NCBI RefSeq assembly: GCF_000350225.1
Contig: NW_005179343.1
Location: forward strand, 344,173-408,172
Length of the DNA: 64,000 nt
Direction: 5' to 3'
DNA from: Chondrus crispus
Taxonomy: Eukaryota > Rhodophyta > Florideophyceae > Gigartinales > Gigartinaceae
The notes beneath the pieces are model-generated. The model saw nothing but the letters and a program-made list of their open reading frames with translations, had not been told where the DNA came from and did no database searches. The position numbers were made by a program, and so were the translations under genes. This document shows, one piece after another, positions 53,797 through 64,000 of this stretch (the stretch's first letter is position 1; each line of letters starts with the position of its first letter).

Positions 53797-56700
53797 AGGC
53801 GTCGACGATCCTCCCCGTGCCAAGCCTCAATAAACAAGGCACCCCGTCGACCGCTTCGGTACGCGCGCCATGGCAGAGCCGAACGGACGAAGCGGCAATT
53901 TGCTTCTTCAAGAAGCAAAATTATAAGGTCACCGCAACGGTCGGACAACGACGCGCGATGATGCGCGCCATCACGCCGGTTCTAGATTCGGGCGCCGGCC
54001 CGAATCTAATCCACCTACGCTGTGTGGCAGAACCGTGGCGCGCTGCCATCCAGCCCGCGCGGAGCCCGCCGCTCATCGACGCTTCGAATAGGTCGATGAA
54101 GGCCCTCGGCGATCTCAAGCTGTACGTCCGGATTGGTGAGTTCGTCGCGCGCGTACCGTTCTTGGTCGTCACCAACCTCGCGGTGGACTGTATCCTCGGA
54201 ACCACGGTCCTGGATCGCCACGTGAAGGCGATCCTGCCACCGCAGAGGAAGGTGCTGTTCCATCATGCGCCGTCCGTAGCGCTGACGGGAGTCACACCCT
54301 CGAGGCACGACCGCAAGATGGCCTCGAGGGGACCGTCGCAGCAGCTCCCGCAGGAGGAAAATTCGGCCGACCGGAAGCGCGCGCAGTTCCCGACGAACGT
54401 ACCGTCACGGGAAATTTGCGTGGTCAAGCGGGTGACGATACCCCCGATGACCCAAGCGATGGTACGCGTCGCAACACCGGTTGGGGGGCTTTGCTTCCTG
54501 CAAAACCACCCCAAAACGGCGCATAAGAATTCATGCCTGATGGCCCAGGGGGTCATGGACCTCCTCCCGGGCGAGCCGTTTACGGTGCTCGTTAGCAACT
54601 TCGGAAGCCGCGCGGCCCACGTCCCCAAGCATACCGTTGTTGGTCTCGCGTTGCCTTCCCCCACACACATCCTGACACTTGGCGTGCCGGTCCCCGGAGA
54701 GGCCGACGCTAAGGAAGGGGGAGGGAACAAAAATAATTCCTCGACCGCTACGGAGGAACAGGCGCGACGCGAACAACCAGTTACGGACGATAGCAGAAGA
54801 CAATCCTCCACCGCTACGGAAGGATACGCGCGTCGCAAAGAATCCGCTACGGACGAACGCAGGATTAATTCCTCACCCGCGGGGGAATGTGCGCGACGAG
54901 AAGGACCCGTTACGGACGATGGCAGAATTAAATCCACCACCGCTACGGGAGGAGACGCGCGACGCGAAGAACCGGAAACGGACGACGCCCACAGTGGCAA
55001 CCCCGCTAACGCGGATGAGCGGACCGATACGGACGCGGAGAAGACCCGCTCGTGGGAAGATGACGTCCATATTGGTGCAGAAGACAGTACCGTCCGGTCG
55101 GAAATTATGGACATGCTGTCCGAGTTCAAGGACATGTGGTCCGGCCACTTGGGTAAGATCGATGCTACGAAGCATCGCATCGAGCTGAAGCCCGGTGCGA
55201 AGCCGATCCACCAAGCACCCTACCGAGCCGGACCCATCGCGCGCGAGAAGGAGAAGAAGGAAATCGACCGCATGCTGCGCGCGGGAGTCATCGAACCGAC
55301 ATCGGCCGAGTGGGCGAGCCCCGTGGTCTTCGTCCCTAAAAAGGACGGGACCATGCGGTTCTGCGTGGACTACCGCAAGCTAAACGCCGTTACGGTTCGC
55401 GACTCCTACCCACTACCGCGCATGGACGAATGTATCGACTCGCTCGGCGATGCCACTGTCTTTACCACGCTAGACTGTAATAGCGGGTATTGGCAGGTGG
55501 AGATCGCCGAGGAGGACCGCGATAAAACAACGTTCGTGTCGCATTCGGGCCTCTACCGCTTTCTACGCATGCCGTTCGGTCTCAAAAACGCGCCCGCGAC
55601 ATTTCAACGAGCGGTCGACATCATCCTGTCCCGCGTGAAATGGGATACCGCGTTGGTCTACCTTGATGACGTCATTGTCTACTGGCGAACCGTTACGGAA
55701 CATATGGCACACGTGCGCGAGGTACTACGCTTGCTACAAGACGCCGGCGTATCGCTAAAACTATCGAAGTGCGCGTTTTTCGATACGTCGGTTACCTACC
55801 TGGGTCATGTTATCCGAACGGGACGGCTGGAGGTCGAGCGTCGCAACGTTGTCGCGATCGAGCGGGCGCGCGCGCCAACTAACCAAACGGAGCTACGGTC
55901 CTTTCTCGGTATGTGTAATGTCTACAGGAGATTCGTCAAGGGCTTCGCGAAGATCGCCGCACCGCTTAATCGGAAGACCGGCAAGAATCAGCCCTTCGAC
56001 TTCGGGGTCCTATCCGATGCGGAATACGAAACATTTGAGGCGCTGAAGAAGCGCCTCGTGTCACCGCCAATCCTCGCGTTTCCCCGTTACGGTCAGAAGT
56101 ACACGCTGGACACCGACGCGTGCGGACACCAAGTGGGCTGCGCCCTTTTACAGGAGCAGCCCGACGGGTGTCGCCTACCGATCGGATACTGGAGCCGCGC
56201 GCTAACAGACGCGGAACGCAACTATACGACCACCGAGAAGGAATGCTTGGCCGTAGTGTGGAGCATTCTCACGCTACGGCCGTACCTGTACGGAAGCACG
56301 TTTAATCTCCGCACAGATCATGAGGCCCTGCGCTGGGTCCTCAATCTGGCGGACAGTTCCGGGCGGCTCGCACGCTGGCGCCTACGCTTGGCGGAGTACG
56401 ACTACGACGTACAGTACCGCCCGGGCGTCAAGCACCAACTCGCGGACGGCGTCTCGCGCCTACGCACCGATGGCGGAGACACCGCTCCGGTCGATGACGA
56501 GGTCCCGTGCTTCGTTGTCCAGTCGCAGGAAGGCAGCGAGCCCCTCCTGGACAAGGTGCACTGGGACCCGACACAAGACCGTCCGGACGGATTTCACGCG
56601 CTCGCGGTAACTCCCGAGGAACGCGACGTGGCGTCCATCTCGGTTGAGGATTTCCTACGCGAGCAGGCGGACGACGCGTTCTTTCGCGTCGCTGCCGAAA

Positions 56701-58220
56701 CGGTCGGAGAGCCTAATTCTAAGTTTGACGTCGACCGCTACGGTTTCCTTGTAAGGAAGTCCCCGCTAGATGGGACCCTACAACGCGTGGTACCGAATCG
56801 GTTACGCCCCCGGGTACTGTACCTTGCACACCATCCGAGGTTAGCTGGTCATCCGGGGGGAACGCGCATGTACTACACCCTGCGAAGGGAGTACTACTGG
56901 CCACACATGGCCAACGATGCGTTTGCGACCGTACGGAACTGCGCGTCGTGCGCTGCTACCCGCGGGACGCCTGTCAAGAACCAGAAGGATCTCAAGCTTT
57001 TCCCCGCGGCGGGCCCCATGGAGTTTGTCGCGATGGACCTCCTGGGCCCGCTGCCCAAGACCGCGCACGGGAACCAACACGTGCTGGTTATTACCGATCG
57101 GTTTTCCAAGCTTACGCGCAGCATACCGCTACGGACCACCACCGCTTCGGTCGTCGCTAATGCGTTCCTACACAACTGGGTCTACGTCTACGGAGCGCCG
57201 CGCTACGTGCTCACCGATAACGGTCCGCAGTTCGCTGCTAAATTTTTCGATGCGGTATGCGCACTCCTGGGGGTGAGGCATTATCTCACGACGGCCTACC
57301 ACCCCCAGACGAATGGGCAAACCGAACGGTTCAATCGCACGCTGGTGCAACGTCTCCGACATTACGTGGAGGAGCACCAGCGCGATTGGGACGACTACGT
57401 ACAGCCGCTGACCTTCGCGTACAATACGCAGGTCCACCGGTCGACGGAGACCACTCCGTTCGACCTGGTGTTGACGCGGCCACCGTTCGGATTGATCCTT
57501 CCCGGAACTGTACCGCAGGGCGCGGGGACCCATCTAGAGGACCCGCGTACCCCGGTACAGTACAAGAGGGCCACGCTGCGCAAGCTCCGCGACGCTCTCG
57601 ACCGCGCACGGACGAAACTTACCGCTTCGCAAAAGCGGTACAAGGACAATTTCGACAAGAAGGTCCGCTTTCGGCCGGTCGTCAAAGCGGGCGACTTCGT
57701 GTACTTGGACCGCCCGCCACGTCCGTTGACAAGCGTCGAGCGCCGCGCGCATGCGCGAAGTCCGACCGATACGGACGACCTCTCTGTCAAGCTTCTACCC
57801 AAGACAGAGGGTCCATTTCGCGTGCGCTCCGCCACGGACACCACGGTCCTGATCGAACAGGACGGCGTGGAGAATCGCGTGAGCATCGACCGCGTGACGA
57901 AGATGCCACGCGGGCCGGGGGACGGCGTGGAGAATCGCGTGAGCATCGACCGCGTGACGAAGAAGCCACGCGGGCCGGGGGATATCGTCACCCCCGCAGC
58001 GTCGACCGAATCGGAAGTCCCCGCAGCCGCCCCGAGCGCGGAGTACGTCGTTGACCGCATCGTCGGACACCGTACCGCGCGGGGCGGGATACAGTACAAG
58101 GTCCGCTAGTATGGATATACCGCTTCGGACGACACCTACGAGCCCGCCGATGGGCTCCCGCAACCGTTTATCGATCGGTATTGGCGCACGCGCCAACGCG
58201 GAGAACCTACGCAGGCATAA
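53649..58220 (+). CDS. pol: Gypsy-1 pol with C-terminal chromodomain (about one break)
   Basis: Parts in order: aspartic protease (PVLDSGAGPNLI); a linker of about 90 residues made of degenerate ARRE-TDD-type repeats; reverse transcriptase with LVYLDDVIVY; RNase H (LDTDACGHQVGCAL); integrase with its H2C2 zinc region (HHPRLAGHPGG ... CASCAA) and D,D,E core (VAMDLLGPL, TDNGPQFAAKF, TNGQTERFNR); and a chromodomain at the end (YVVDRIVGHRTARGG and the following region). Protease-RT-RNase H-integrase is the Gypsy order and the chromodomain makes it a chromovirus. A 60 bp tandem duplication lies at 57861-57980. Reads almost throughout. Confidence 0.88.
54730..55015 (+). repeat. Coding tandem repeats between protease and reverse transcriptase
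   Basis: About four degenerate units of 21-25 codons of the pattern SSTATEE-ARREQPVTDD. Acidic and probably unstructured; a spacer that chromoviruses normally lack at this length. Confidence 0.75.
57861..57980 (+). repeat. 60 bp tandem duplication in pol
   Basis: Units 57861-57920 and 57921-57980 differ at one position and encode VSIDRVTK...PRGPGD twice, just before the chromodomain. Confidence 0.93.
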
Positions 58221-58578
58221 CGAGACGCTTCGCGGCTTCACACCGAACCGCTCGGACGCTCGCATTCGCACGCGCACCGCTACAGGATCAAACCGACAAG
58301 GGGGCGACGTCCATCGATGGTTTCCGGCCCAAAGCCGTCCGATTTGCGGTTTTCCAGTGTCGGTGCCATCGGCTCCGTCTCGCCCGCGCGCGTGCAATAC
58401 CGTTCGCGGAACCGGGCTACGATTTTTATTTACCTTAGGAGGGGGGGAAACGTAGCCCGAAGTACGATTTAATTGCGCAAGTTGGCGAGGAAGAAGAGCA
58501 CCGATAATCGGTTTCGTTTAATCCGGGCAATGCCCCTACTGTACTACGTAAGGGAGGAGACGCTCGGCAAGCCGGTGT

Positions 58579-61058
58579 CTAGAAGTGGCGCGAGCGCTTC
58601 GCCGAGGGCGCCGGTTCGACGTCGTCGGGCGCGGGGCGCGAGGCCCTGACTGTCGACGAAGACATCGGGGGCGCCGCCAGGCGTTGGCTCACCACCGCAA
58701 GGACGTCCTGTACGGAGCGCAACTTTGCGTGATGCTCGGCACGCTCGCGCGTCGCCGCGGCAGAGGATTCCTGTAACACCGCGACGGTCTTCTCGAGCTG
58801 CCGAACCCGGAGCATCCAATCGCGCGCCTGCAGTAGCGCCGCCTCGACCGAGGAGGGGGCGTCCGCCCCTCAAAGGAGCAAGCATACTGCAGTGCCGCGA
58901 GCGCGGCCTCCTCCCGGAGGCGCTCCGGGGGAACTCGACCGAGCGGTTGACTTGTGGGAGGTTTCGGCATCGTTGCTGGTCGAGATACGGTTTCGGCCCC
59001 GGTCACCGCGCTTATATGCTGAGTGACCGGGGGTGGGTCCGAAAATCCCGCCTCACCGACCGGACGCCTTAAGTCGCGCCGCTCCTGAGCGACCCCCTTT
59101 GGCGAGTCGCTCTGGATGGAGCCCACACGAGTGGACCCTCCGGGAGCGGGTAGCGCGGGCGTAGCGACAGGCGCCACCGTATTGGCAGCGATCGCGAGCG
59201 AGGACACACCACCGTCATCGGCCGGTGCCTCGTAAACGACTTTCGCTTCAACGGTTCCGTATGCCGCGTCGTCGCCGACCGCGCCCGCTTCGTCGCTGAA
59301 CCAAGGCGGCATGTCTAACGCGCAGCCGCGGGCCCAGCTGAACCATACGAAGCCCGGCCGGCCGGTCCAGTCCAAACTTGCCGTGAATGTCAGTAGCTGT
59401 TCCGCGCGCGCCGCGTCGTACGCAGTACCGTCGAGGATTTCCTTGACGCCGACCGAACGGATGAGGGCAATCAGCCCCACCGAGAGGCGGAAGAGCACGC
59501 CGCGCTCACCGAGCGGCTCGTCTCGCCTCGCAGCCAACCGGGGGTCGGGGCACTTCGTGAAGAACGGCAACCCCTCGCGGGCAGCCCGAAGGAAGCACAA
59601 CAACGCGAGCACCGCTCATTCGGACAAGACGATCACGCGCACAAGCGTGCGCGTACGTTCCGTTTCGGCTGACTCCGCTCGACCGCGCGGCAACCAATGC
59701 GCCGCGACGTAGGCCATCGCACTCGGCGTCGGCACGCAAAGGTGCTCCGGTGCCTCGAGGTCCGGCCAGTCCGGAGGGAGCGAAGGATACAGGCCTCGCC
59801 GCGCTGCGCTGGGCACCGAGAAAAACTCGGTGTTGTGCCACATGTGGAAGAAGTCATCTGCACGGCGCCAGCGCAGCCGACTCTCCCGCGCAGCGTCCTC
59901 GCCCCACCGGCCGCGGTCCGCGATGCTGTACCAGTTGTCGAAAGGGCGCGGGAAGGCCACCAAGCGGATGTCCGGCACGACGCCATCGTAGCGCCTGTAC
60001 CGACCGAATAGGTTGAGAAGCGTGACGTGGTACCGCTCCTCGCCACCGCACCGGACGTAGAGCAAGTCGCTGCCACTCGCGGCGGGTGTACGGCACGGCA
60101 CGTGTCGCCATCGGGCCTGCCAAGCGCCAGCCCGATTCTGCTGCGCCACGCTACCCCGCCCGGACGGAGTCACGATGGCATGATTCACAGGGACTGCCTG
60201 GAATCGCGCCGAGTCCAAGAGGCGGCGCCGCACGTATTCGTCGACCGTCATCGGAGGCTTGCGACCGGAAGCGCGTCGCCGGGCTCGCCGCCGCCGGTGG
60301 TCCATCGAGGACCCGGGCAGCAGCGACCGGACGGACTTGACGCCACTTCTCAGCCAATTCGGCGCGCTGGGGGTCGTGAAGGCCCGCCCGAGCGATAGCG
60401 CCGACCCCCGCTCGGCTCGCGGCGAGAGCAGGACAGCCGGCGGTGCCAGCGTCTCGCGCACAGTACCGAAATCGGCTCTTGGCGACGCCGTGCCCGCGGC
60501 AGGCAGCGGCGACATGGGAGGCGGGGGCAGTACCGCGGGGTACGCCGGACCCGCCTCAACCGTCCTTGGAGGCACGCCCTCGGAGGGCAGCGGCGAGGGC
60601 CAGGTCGGTCGTTCTTCTATCGGTGGCGCAGCGACCGGATCGGACGCATCAGCTCGCGAGCGCGTCGCGGGCTCGGCCAAATTGGTGGTCGACTCTGTCC
60701 CGCCGCGGCGAGCGCGCTGCGGCTGAAACGCGGGAGTCGACCCGGGTAACGCCGGAGCCCTCCCGGGGCTCGACGGCGCACCGATCGGACGCGCGTCCAC
60801 GGGGGTGTTGCTGTGGTCCATGGTCGGTCGTGGGAAGAGTTGGGATAAAGGAATGTCGTCGTCTGGGGAAGGAATGGAGGAGTGTTGGTGAAGTGTGGGG
60901 GAGTGCTGTGTTGGAGTTGGTGGTTCTGGGGGGTTCGCGTGGGAGGAGACAGAAGCCGCGCTATCCGAATCGGACGATATACCCGACTTATATACCGTCA
61001 GGTCGGTGAAGAGCCACGAGGCGTGCTCGTCCGCGCGAAGAGGCTTCCGTCCGGTCAT
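58579..61058 (-). pseudogene. Antisense accessory coding region of Gypsy-1 (about two breaks)
   Basis: Minus-strand coding capacity of about 800 codons between pol and the 3' LTR, opposite to gag and pol, interrupted about twice. A likely start is MTGRKPLRADEHASW, about 90 bp inside the 3' LTR; MDHSNTPVDARPIG is an alternative. Order of parts: a long Pro/Ser-rich region; a basic segment (RRRRARRRASGRK); a globular-looking part (LLYVRCGGEERYHVTLLNLF, FFHMWHNTEFF); another linker; and a C-terminal coiled coil (VRQLEKTVAVLQESSAAAT) ending in a basic KRSRHF. I recognise no family. The basic, linker and coiled-coil order suggests a nucleic-acid-binding oligomeric protein, by inference only. Confidence 0.55.
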
Positions 61059-61149
61059 CGCACGCACAGGTTGTGGAAGAGATCGAGGGGACCGCTGGGA
61101 AGGAAATGTGGTCGCCACGAGGATGTGGCGACAGATAAGGAAGGGGGTC

Positions 61150-61756
61150 TGTGGTACAACGACCGATCCGCGGTCGGTGTACAGTAGGAGCGGCCGCGCG
61201 CAGCGGGCACGGGCACCGTGGCCCACGTGTAATACGCATGATTACCGAACGGGCGCAGCAAGTGACAGGTGTACGCCTGGGTACACGTGTAGTGCAAGGA
61301 ACCGTGTGGGGATAATGCGCGCGCAGTGTAATGCAAGCGCGTAGTGTGAGGATCCGTGCGGTAGTGTAATGACGGCGCTAGATTTTCAATCGCGTACAGT
61401 ACCTGGTCCACAGTAAGTGACAGGTACTGTATTGGACAGGTGTCCCGGGCGTCCCTCTGAGGGGTTAAGACCTGGACACCGTCCCCGCAGTAAACACGGG
61501 GGGCAGACTTGCCCCCCTCCCCTTCGCGCCTACGTACTGCCGTTTCGGTGTTCTCTCGCGCGTTGGCTTCTAACCCGTTACCGGTCGTCTCCGATCTAGC
61601 ACCTCGGGACGACTGTCCGTAACCGGCCAGTGTGCCACTCCCTTTTCGCAAGTCCGACCGTTCGGTAACCGCGCGCGGCGCGTCTCGCGTTGCGAGCTCC
61701 CTCGGCTCATCCTCCGAGCCTCTCGCCCGCTAGGGTTTGAGGAGAGTTGTACCACA
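61150..61756 (+). repeat. Gypsy-1 3' LTR
   Basis: 607 bp, almost identical to the 5' LTR. The antisense region would have to be transcribed from a promoter at or near here. Confidence 0.93.
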
Positions 61757-62487
61757 AGTAGCTGAGCACGGTAGCTCAGCACTGTAACGCGCTACAGTAC
61801 AGTACGGACCGTACTGTAGCCCTGTATGATAGACGCGACGACTTGTATATTAAAACTACGGGGAGCCGACGGCGGCGGGGGGGAGGCAAGGATCGGCTTG
61901 ACCAGACCCTCACCTTCGGCTAACCCGGAACGCTTACTCTAACTCGGGCACGCTCTCTCTGTTTGCGTTTTAGAGTAGAAGGACACGGGTAGCGGGCGCG
62001 TACGTGCGCGTGTGAGCTAGGATCCGCCTCCCCCCGTCGGTACTGAAACGTCACCCAGTGCCGCGCCGGGGCGTCGAGGCGTCGGTCCGCTCTACCGCGT
62101 ACACTAACGCGTTCGCGACCCGACCCGCTCTACCACCGCTACCGGCCCGTGTCCTTCCTCACGCGTTGCTTACTGGTCCTTTATGTTCTTCTCGCGTTCT
62201 ACAGGGTCTCTTACGCGGACTGAGCATACACCCCTGCCGTTGGGGTGTTTATGCTACATGTGGACCCAGTCATTTGAAAGAAAGCTTATGGCCCTTATCC
62301 TGTGCCCGACGGACTAGAAAAAATTTCCCACAACAAAACTTGCACTGATAACATTTGTCATCTCATTATGGTTCAGAATCTTTTTGTTGCGTTGTTTAGT
62401 AGCCCGCTCAGATACGTCCTTATGCATCCCTTGAAGTACTTTCTGAAATGAGTCAATGTTAAGAAGCTGTTGTGCCTTGATTCTGTC

Positions 62488-63999
62488 CTAGGTAACCGAT
62501 TCCTGAGCGTTTGCGGGGCGTGGCAGCAACCGTAGCGGCAAAGATACGGGGCGCAGGCCTGTCATGACCTCTAACGGAGATCTGTAGTTTCCGTCTTTGT
62601 TCTTGCCCAAGCTGACGAGAGGTGATTCGTTCAGAATAATCTGTACAACTGAAACAATGCGAGGCCAGTCGGTCGGTCCGAGCTTAAATTCAGAGAGCAA
62701 AGCCCTGGACGTCCGAAAAACTTCCCTCATGCATCTTTCTACCGTGCCATTTGCCCATGGTGAGTACGCAACCACAAACTGGTGTTTGATGGCAAATTCA
62801 TCTGCTAGGCTTGCGATCACTTGATTCTTGAAATGACTGGCCTGGTCACTGACCCAAAATGACATGAAACCAAATGTTGAAATCCATTTGCTCAATACCA
62901 AGGCAGTGGTGTCCGCATCTGCGTACTTACACGGCTATAACCATATATACCGTGGAAGATCATCGCGGAGCAGAAGAACGCATTTGCAGCCGTCTGTTCC
63001 TACTCCACAGTATAGGTAGTCGAAGTGCAAGACTTCATTAGGTCTTGTTCCGTGGAGCGTAATAGACAGGGGCCGAGGGATCCTGTTCCCAGCCCTGGAG
63101 GTGATACAGTGAATGCAAGCAGCGACAAACTCCTTACAGTCATCCTCCAGTCCATTCCAAGTAAACTTCTGCTTTAGATTATCCATGGTCGCTTCGTATC
63201 CTCTATGGCTAGCCAAACCGCAGTGTGCAGCAACCAGTACAGAAATCTGCAGCCCTGTATCTTGTTCAGGGATCCATATATTTCCATCCACTATACACAA
63301 TCCATCCCTTTTTCTGCATTTTACGTATGGGGCGTGGGCATACTTTCGCTGAGAATCTTTCATCCGCTCAAAAGTAGGCCAGTTAAAGCCCTCCTGAGCT
63401 GGCGACGGCGCAATGTCATGCTTCCTGAGCACTTCTTGAATGTACTTGACAGTCATCATTCGCTTTCCTCTATATCCCTTGAACCATCGAGTCATCACGT
63501 CTGCCATGACGTTTGTCTCACCCGCCACGTGTTCAATAGTGTACTGAAACTGACCCAGCTACAGCCCCCACCTCTGCACCGTTGAGACTATATGCCTGCC
63601 CAGGTTGGGGTCTACTGTAGTCGGACTGTAGACGAACAATAGGTTCCTGTGATCTGTGAAGATGTGTGTGAAGTCACATGCGAACAAGTAGTCCAACTTC
63701 TTCATGGTCTGAAAAATAGCATATGCTTCCTTCTCAAATATGCTCCAGTTTCGCTGGGCTCCTTCAAATGCAGAGCCAATGAAAGCTAGAGGTGCGTGAG
63801 ACTGTTCTTCTGTCGGGATACCCAGTTCTCTGTGCTCGCATTGAGTCACTACTCCTGCCCTGTGCTCGTCCGATGCATCAGTGTACAAGCATAATGCCTG
63901 CCCTTCTTGTCGGTGAGCTAGCATGACAGATTGTTTGAGTTGGTCTTGTAAGGTTAAGAAAGCGGTCACACACTCTGGCCCCCAAGACAAACTCGACAA
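62488..63999 (-). pseudogene. Gypsy-2 RNase H and integrase region, broken
   Basis: Fossil pol region with a few breaks, running off the right edge. It shows RNase H (LYTDASDE, FTDHRNLLFV), a GPY-less linker, the integrase zinc region (HCGLASHRG ... CIHC) and a core (HFDYLYCGVG, VSDQASHF, NGTVERC). The wording is closer to Gypsy elements of oomycetes and algae than to Gypsy-1. Confidence 0.75.
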
Positions 64000-64000
64000 A

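Larger units (their letters stand above)
50573..61756 (+). mobile_element. Gypsy-1: chromovirus-type Ty3/Gypsy element, young, nearly whole
   Basis: 11.2 kb with LTRs of 608 and 607 bp differing at about two positions, and target duplication AGTAG (50568-50572, 61757-61761). LTR ends TGTGGTACAAC/GTTGTACCACA are inverted repeats. A primer site starts TGGTACTCTTGTGG three bases after the 5' LTR, and a purine tract (AAGGAAGGGGG) precedes the 3' LTR. gag and pol lie in overlapping frames; a 3 kb region with an antisense coding capacity follows. About one break in pol and about two in the antisense part. Very recent insertion. Confidence 0.93.
50463..62258. mobile_element. GC-rich solo LTR inside Gypsy-2, itself split by Gypsy-1
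   Basis: Two parts, 50463-50572 and 61762-62258 (about 607 bp together). Ends TGTAGCATAA and TTATGCTACA are exact inverted repeats. The flanks CGTGG/TGTGG (50458-50462, 62259-62263) are a 5 bp target duplication with one change. Length and base composition match the Gypsy-1 LTR, suggesting a sister family. No internal part remains. Confidence 0.75.
50073..64000 (-). mobile_element. Gypsy-2: Ty3/Gypsy element, broken, carrying nested insertions, cut by the window edge
   Basis: Minus strand. From the right edge: RNase H (LYTDASDEHRAGVV), a zinc-binding region (CIHCITSRAG), integrase core (FWVSDQASHFKN, WANGTVERCMRE). Then come the nested insertions, and beyond them (50073-50462) a C-terminal region with an HATRL-type segment and a chromodomain-like ending (TQWVGL...TWQPLEEL). 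Reverse transcriptase and the 5' part lie outside the window; the 3' LTR is not identified. Several breaks. The outermost and oldest layer of the nest. Confidence 0.75.

Overview
This is eukaryotic nuclear DNA dominated by transposable elements. I see no rRNA, tRNA, operon or CRISPR array. Single-ORF Copia elements of the GalEa type (reported from marine animals and red algae), TNP2-type transposases and few introns suggest an alga. A florideophyte red alga such as Chondrus is my best guess, but this is inference; an oomycete is the main alternative.

1-26.5 kb: a locally duplicated array. A roughly 940 bp terminal-inverted-repeat block (A) occurs three times. A roughly 2.6 kb block (B) occurs four times and carries a gene for an unrecognised membrane protein of about 446 residues: three predicted membrane segments, a Cys-containing glycosylatable ectodomain and a 75-residue tail. 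All four gene copies carry at least one lesion. The copies are nearly identical except for a patch of about 33 codons in the ectodomain. Because the array holds its own empty-site copies, insertions can be placed to the base: Copia-1 (young, looks whole), Copia-2 (older, broken), a solo LTR and three small insertions.

26.5-44 kb: a compositionally different island. It starts with a 5'-truncated LINE carrying a C-terminal restriction-like endonuclease. It continues through tandem repeats, a TNP2 (CACTA-like) transposase, a pogo/CENP-B-like fragment, two 138 bp foldback MITEs and a PiggyBac-like Cys-rich remnant. Two convergent unrecognised genes follow. The heptamer TACTGTA/TACAGTA, seen about 50 times elsewhere in the window, is absent from 26.5 to 43.8 kb.

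44-49 kb: a probable terminal exon encoding a chromodomain (minus strand), then a truncated, broken GalEa-type Copia-3.

49-64 kb: a three-level nest. Gypsy-2 (minus strand, broken, leaving the window on the right) contains a GC-rich solo LTR. That solo LTR in turn contains Gypsy-1, a young 11.2 kb chromovirus with near-identical LTRs and an unusual antisense accessory coding region between pol and the 3' LTR.

No set of host genes acting in one pathway is visible. The most interesting host-side signal is the amplified membrane-protein family with its variable patch. On the element side it is the antisense region of Gypsy-1, the anticodon-loop primer sites of the Copia elements, and the single in-frame UAG codons in three unrelated ORFs of the island.
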